A stretch of 64,000 nucleotides of DNA from Sisyra terminalis (taxonomy: Eukaryota > Arthropoda > Insecta > Neuroptera > Sisyridae), in NCBI GenBank assembly GCA_958496175.1, contig OY292277.1, forward strand, positions 41,985,050-42,049,049, written 5' to 3'. Shown piece by piece: positions 59,893 through 64,000 of this stretch (positions are counted from its first letter, which is position 1; each line of letters begins with the position of its first letter). A model generated the notes under the pieces. It was not told the origin of the DNA. It was given only the letters and a program-made list of their open reading frames with translations, and searched no databases. The translations under genes and the position numbers were made by a program.

Positions 59893-59987
59893 ACTTTTCG
59901 ATATTTCTCTTCTATGGATTTTTATTAACCTTAGAGTCGTTAAACACTTTAATAGATGTAAAGCGACGGTAAATACCAATGTAAAAA
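59893..59987 (+). repeat. tRNA-derived SINE, copy E (tail only)
   Basis: ACTTTTCGATATTTCTC, GGATTTTTATTAACCTTAGA, GTCGTTAAAC and the tail TAGATGTAAAGCGACGGTAA ending in ACCAATGTAAAAA match the 3' halves of copies A, B and D. The tRNA-like head is missing. Confidence 0.7.
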
Positions 59988-60164
59988 TATAATGAAAACA
60001 TCAATTTATTTTATATTTAAAAAAATTTAATTCGCCTTAATGTTGATATCACTCAACTTACAAGTATAACCACGTTTGAATAACTTATAAAACTTATGTC
60101 AAAACAATAAATTTAGACTAGCAAATTAATAAAAATCATTTTTTTAAAGTAGATGATACATCCT

Positions 60165-60489
60165 TTATAATACTGTATTAAGAATACCAACATGGGCCAA
60201 AACATTTGCAAGACCAATTCGATCTGAAAAAGAAAAAATTTTAAAGTTTTGATAATTTTTTACTTGTTTTTACATCATTACCACCAAAGGTTTTTAAAAT
60301 GTTTTCTCCACTAGATTGACAACCACCGGAACATCCGCAATTTTTCGCTGAAAAATAAAATATATTTAAAAATCGATCTCTTCAAACCATTTTAAGAAAA
60401 TATTTACATAGTATTGGATTTCCAAATGAAAATTGCAGCAATAATCCGACAACTACGACGGCTAAAAGAGAATATTTTAGGTGGAACAT
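60165..60489 (-). CDS. Small secreted CxCxxxC peptide, two or three exons
   Basis: Exon 1 (60489-60408) encodes MFHLKYSLLAVVVVGLLLQF then SFGNPIL, a clear signal peptide, and ends at donor TAT-GTAAATA in phase 1. Exon 2 starts at 60347 after TTATTTTTCAG and gives SKNCGCSGGCQSSGENILKT with a CxCxxxC cluster. In the three-exon model it ends at 60282 (donor GTAATG). Exon 3 starts at 60223 after TTTTCTTTTTCAG and ends at TAA 60167-60165, adding DRIGLANVLAHVGILNTVL. If intron 2 is not used, the frame ends at TAA 60243-60241 after KTSKKLSKL, giving 62 residues. The excellent second acceptor favours three exons. TATAAAAG lies 88 nt upstream of the ATG. I do not recognise the family; size, signal and Cys cluster fit a secreted defence, venom-like or signalling peptide, but no function is claimed. 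Confidence 0.65.
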
Positions 60490-60576
60490 TTTAAATTTTT
60501 TAATTGAAATGTGCCTTTGAAACTAATCAACTGTATTAGTAATTATAATATGCTTGATATTCCACCAATTCTGAAT

Positions 60577-60584
60577 CTTTTATA
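60577..60584 (-). promoter_or_regulatory. TATA box of the CxCxxxC peptide gene
   Basis: On the minus strand CTATAAAAGATTC contains TATAAAAG, 88 nt upstream of the ATG at 60489. A start about 30 nt downstream would leave a 5' UTR of about 60 nt. Confidence 0.6.
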
Positions 60585-60589
60585 GTATT

Positions 60590-61398
60590 AAGTTTTTGCT
60601 CTTATTTGCGTCAAAGAGTAGAACAAGAAATTATATTTGGTCAAAGGAAAGATTACTTACGTTTTTAATGAATTATTATCAATTTGAAATGACCTCGTGA
60701 CATCAAATTTTTATTTCTACGCTATAAATTGGTAATAAATTTTTATAGTACCTTAATTACTATCCCCAATTAATTGTAGGTGTATAAATTAAATGAGACG
60801 ATTTTATTGTTTAATATGCAATGCAAATTATCATTGACGTAAATTGTTAACATTAAATTACTTTGAAAAAATACAGTGACGTAAAGTATCTTCCTGCAAT
60901 AAAAACATAAGTAATTTTACATAAGTTTTTAATTTGTCTGATATAAGTTTTTAAGGGTAATTCTTTTCATTTACAATCTTGTTACTAAAAAGTCTTTGTA
61001 TCTAATAACAAAAAAGGGCTACTTTTAAGGGTAGAAATATAAACACATCAATTGTATACGTCCATCAAGTTAGCAATACACTTATGGAGTTAGCAAATAT
61101 AACAAGGATATATTTTTTCGTTTTTTTGTGTGCAATAGATTTGATAAAAAATATTTTTCCGGGAAAAATGTTTTTATTTTTTATTCTCAAAACAATCACT
61201 GAATATTACAAAATTGGCCATAGAATGAGCAAGGAGGTGGAGAATTAAAATTCTCAGGTGTTAAAAACATCAAAATTGGTCAAGAATTTCATCTTGCTTT
61301 ATAGAAATAGTTTAGTTTTCTTTGTCTTTTTGTCTAACGATATATTTTCTTTATTATGGACTTAGTGCGGGATTTTAAAACCGTTTATGTGAGTGCAT
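60590..61398. other. Intergenic, nothing recognised
   Basis: AT-rich DNA upstream of the minus-strand peptide gene; no other exon or TATA-linked frame found. Confidence 0.5.
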
Positions 61399-61501
61399 GA
61401 CAAAACAGAACATACCATATTGATTTGGTTAAATTCATAAACTTCAATATAGTAAGTTTGCATCTACTAATTGTAATCTTTGAGACATGTTCTGTTTTGT
61501 C
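61399..61501. mobile_element. Small MITE-like inverted repeat, 103 bp
   Basis: GACAAAACAGAACAT at the left is perfectly inverted as ATGTTCTGTTTTGTC at the right. The centre is AT-rich and non-coding. Flanks show no clear duplication, so the class is open. Confidence 0.6.
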
Positions 61502-62449
61502 CAATTATTATTTTTTTTGCAATACACTTTTTCATAATATATCAGTTACTCAATTGTCATTGATCACCACATGAATGATTAGGAGCTTTCCACTGTTTCA
61601 ATTTACAAATAATAATTCGAGTATTACCCACTTCAAACCCAATTTCAGTTCCAAATTCCCAAATCAATAGCATATTTCGTGGGAAATAAGGATGAATTTT
61701 TTTCAAAGTAGATATTGAATATTTTTTTTTCACACAGAAAAGGATAAGAAATAGAATGGGGTTTTTCGTTGGCGTTTTTCAAGTTTGAAAAAAATATTAG
61801 AGCTTAGGTATATTTTAAATTTTCCAGAAGTCATTTAATTTTGACAAGACAATACAATATAATATAATATAAAATATTATTTTAGTATAAACCTTGAAAA
61901 TATAAAATATAACCCCTAAGGCTTTGAATTCCCAAACATGCTGTTTATTTTTTATTGTGGATAACTACCGAAAATATAATTTACTATCATAATTTATCAT
62001 TATATCTATTTCAGTTTCAGCAGATGGCTATTCTATAAAAGTTATAAAATAGTTTCATTTCATTCTCATTTACAATTTTCCACAATAAATAAGAATTGTA
62101 TAGTCGAAATAGTTGAGAAGAAAAATCATTTAAAAGTTTCATGAAAAAGAACTAGGAAAATTGATGAAATTCAGACACACACACATTTATCCTTTTTCCT
62201 TTGACACACTGCTGCTTTTCGTATGTACGAAACGGAAATGAACGGAAAATTTTCCCACTTAAAAGTTAATCGATATCCACTTAAAACTTTTGCAATTCAA
62301 AGAATCATAAAGCGACTAAAGGCGGCAAGTTTAAAAAGTGGGTAAATATTCAAACTATAAAAATATGAGAGTATATCATTTATATAAATGCTCGTATATA
62401 ATATAATCTATAGATATGTATTTGTTCCGATTACTTGCCGGAATTCCAG
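61502..62449. other. Intergenic, nothing recognised
   Basis: AT-rich. A TATAAAAG at 62034 is not followed by a convincing frame. Confidence 0.5.
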
Positions 62450-62740
62450 TATAATTAAGGTCATCCAACAAAAATAAAATCAACTTTAAGCTCTCGCGAT
62501 TAGAGCGTTTAAAATGGTGGAAACGAAGTTAGCGGGAGGAAACGAAATGGGGGTGACATTAGGGTTGGAATGAATGATTAAGTAGATGGGCGCTCCCAAG
62601 ACAAAGACCCATGAAGAAAGTTTGAACTCGAGAAAGTCAGCGCTTTAATGGCCATCAATAAGAGTTAATGAAGTTCGATGCATACGTTTTAACATCTTGT
62701 GCGAGTCAAATAGGGGTTCGTCATTTACAAATCATTTCTA
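62450..62740. promoter_or_regulatory. GC-richer island, possible conserved regulatory element
   Basis: A 290-bp block with strings such as TCTCGCGATTAGAGCG, GGTGGAAACGAAGTTAGCGG, AAATGGGGGTGACATTAGGG, TGGGCGCTCCCAAGAC and GCTTTAATGGCC, set in AT-rich DNA. No frame is open through it. It contains TAAT/ATTA cores (GCGATTAGAG, GAATGATTAAG) and a GGGCGCTCCC palindrome. An enhancer-like conserved element is a reasonable guess. Confidence 0.3.
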
Positions 62741-63600
62741 CCCTTAGCACTTAACACAGAAACGGTCTAAACATTTGCAGAGAAAATTTTATGGCGCAAA
62801 TTTATTCGTCAAAAATTTTCATACGAATAAAAATAAATTGGGACCACATTTTCATTGTAAAGCTCAAGATTGTTGTTATAATTTTGTTTCTCACCCCCCT
62901 ATGATCCCAATTTTATTAAACTTTATTAACTTGGCTCAATCAAGTATGATAATTCTGATCCCTATCCTGCTACTCCTATAAATTAAAATAAAGTCATTAG
63001 CCTATAACAATTAGTAATTAATATTACATAGATATACTACAAAAGTTCATAACAATAAATAATTTTATTAAAAAACTATGAATAAAGAAAATTTAAAATG
63101 AGCTCCCTTCTGGTAAGAAAAACTAAGAAAAACACCGAATTTTAAACAGTAATATTTTTCTAAATTTGAATAACAGCTAACCTTTGAAATAGGAAATTGA
63201 AAAATACATTGATTTTTGCCTATAATTCCAAAGTGTTCCATAATCTATATTTTTGAGACCCCAGCAAATCGAAATACAAAAAAATTTTGATTATCAATGT
63301 ATCATTTAGCCATATTTTTTTTGTATGGGTAATACTGTATAATTAGATTCAGTTTTGTGAATTCTTAAGTACAATTTCATATTCAAAACATTCAGCTAAT
63401 TTATAGAACAATAATTTTGATATATACAAATTGGTCAAGTATTACATTAGTTATAGAGCAATAAATTGGCATAATCAATCATTTTAGGGTTGTTATATTT
63501 AATATTATAAAAATGTATACACAAAAAAGTAGCAGGTTTCTCTAATAAAGTAGTTCTTTCGCATCACAATGGAATGCCAACTTATAAAAATAATTAAATA
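62741..63600. other. Intergenic, nothing recognised
   Basis: AT-rich. The plus-strand frame at 62775-62981 has no recognisable domain. Confidence 0.5.
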
Positions 63601-64000
63601 TAAGGTCTACTAGAAATTAATTTCGTTTTTAAGTCCATAGCCATTCAATTGACATTAGTCTGATTAAAAGATATTTCAAAGTGATACAAAAGACATTTCA
63701 TGATTAGAGTGACATATTTTCGTGTAAAAAATACAAAATACGTTTTATTCCGAAATATTCTATATTGAAATGATAAAACCAAAAACGGATTACAAATTGA
63801 TAGTTCTTCAAAATTCACAGGGTAGCAACGCAAAGTAGCTATTAAATACATTTTCATCGCTTATCTAAACGCATCGCTGTTCATTTATGCCAAACAATAA
63901 ATTTGAACAAAAATTCAAACAAATATAAAAATGCGAAATGCTCAACTATTGAATTGAGGCCAATATGTGATTACTTTGCAAATCATCACATAGTAGCTAC
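63601..64000 (+). mobile_element. mariner transposon 5' end, cut by window edge
   Basis: Homologous to 36563-36960: terminus TAAGGTCTACTAGAAATTAA (compare TTAGGTGCATCGAAAAGTAA) after a TA, then ATAGCCATTCAATTGACATT, TTTTATTCCGAAAT and CACAGGGTAGCAACGCAAAG in the same order. The transposase start codon is lost (the region reads AAAAACCGA-like where the other copy has ATG), and stops follow at GSNAK-stop. It is more eroded than the 36563 copy. Confidence 0.75.

Noticed and set aside
62034..62041. A third TATAAAAG box
   Set aside because: The first downstream ATG frame stops after three more codons and no exon-like sequence follows.

Overview
The window looks like AT-rich, gene-poor nuclear DNA from an insect. 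The evidence is a 5'-truncated Jockey-type LINE, mariner copies with TA target duplications, hAT-type MITEs, a tRNA-derived SINE, and two small genes with 59-65 nt introns and TATAAAAG promoters. I cannot fix the order or species. There are no bacterial operons, rRNA genes, functional tRNA genes or CRISPR arrays, and no long open reading frame. Most of the 64 kb is intergenic or intronic.

The best gene models are two tiny secreted-peptide genes near the right end. At 54599-54902 (+), three exons encode a 59-residue peptide with a signal sequence and an Asp/Tyr/Gly-rich tail. At 60165-60489 (-), two or three exons encode a signal peptide followed by a CxCxxxC cluster. Each has a TATAAAAG box 88-112 nt upstream of its ATG. 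Two further stretches look like isolated minus-strand exons (13790-13876 and 46987-47187), but I could not name or connect them.

Layout: 0-12 kb is mostly blank DNA with a Jockey LINE 3' end (5.4-6.2 kb). 12-31 kb is the repeat-rich part: hAT MITEs, three eroded LINE remnants on the minus strand, a mariner transposase remnant, four of the five SINE copies and a 214-bp tandem duplication. 31-39 kb is mostly blank, with a deleted mariner (36.6-37.5 kb) and two GC-richer islands. 39-53 kb carries two large foldback transposons (39858-40648 and 47844-48909) and smaller MITEs. 53-64 kb holds the two peptide genes, two MITEs, a SINE fragment and a second mariner copy cut by the window end.

Four results deserve most follow-up. 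(1) A tRNA-derived SINE family is present in five copies. (2) Two foldback elements share GGGTG termini, TA duplications and an 18-bp motif at nearly the same depth. (3) The two orphan peptide genes lie about 5 kb apart. (4) Several islands visibly less AT-rich than their surroundings (3.3, 16, 29.2, 35.5, 38.8, 46.3 and 62.5 kb) could be conserved regulatory elements of a distant developmental gene. Point 4 is inference from composition only.
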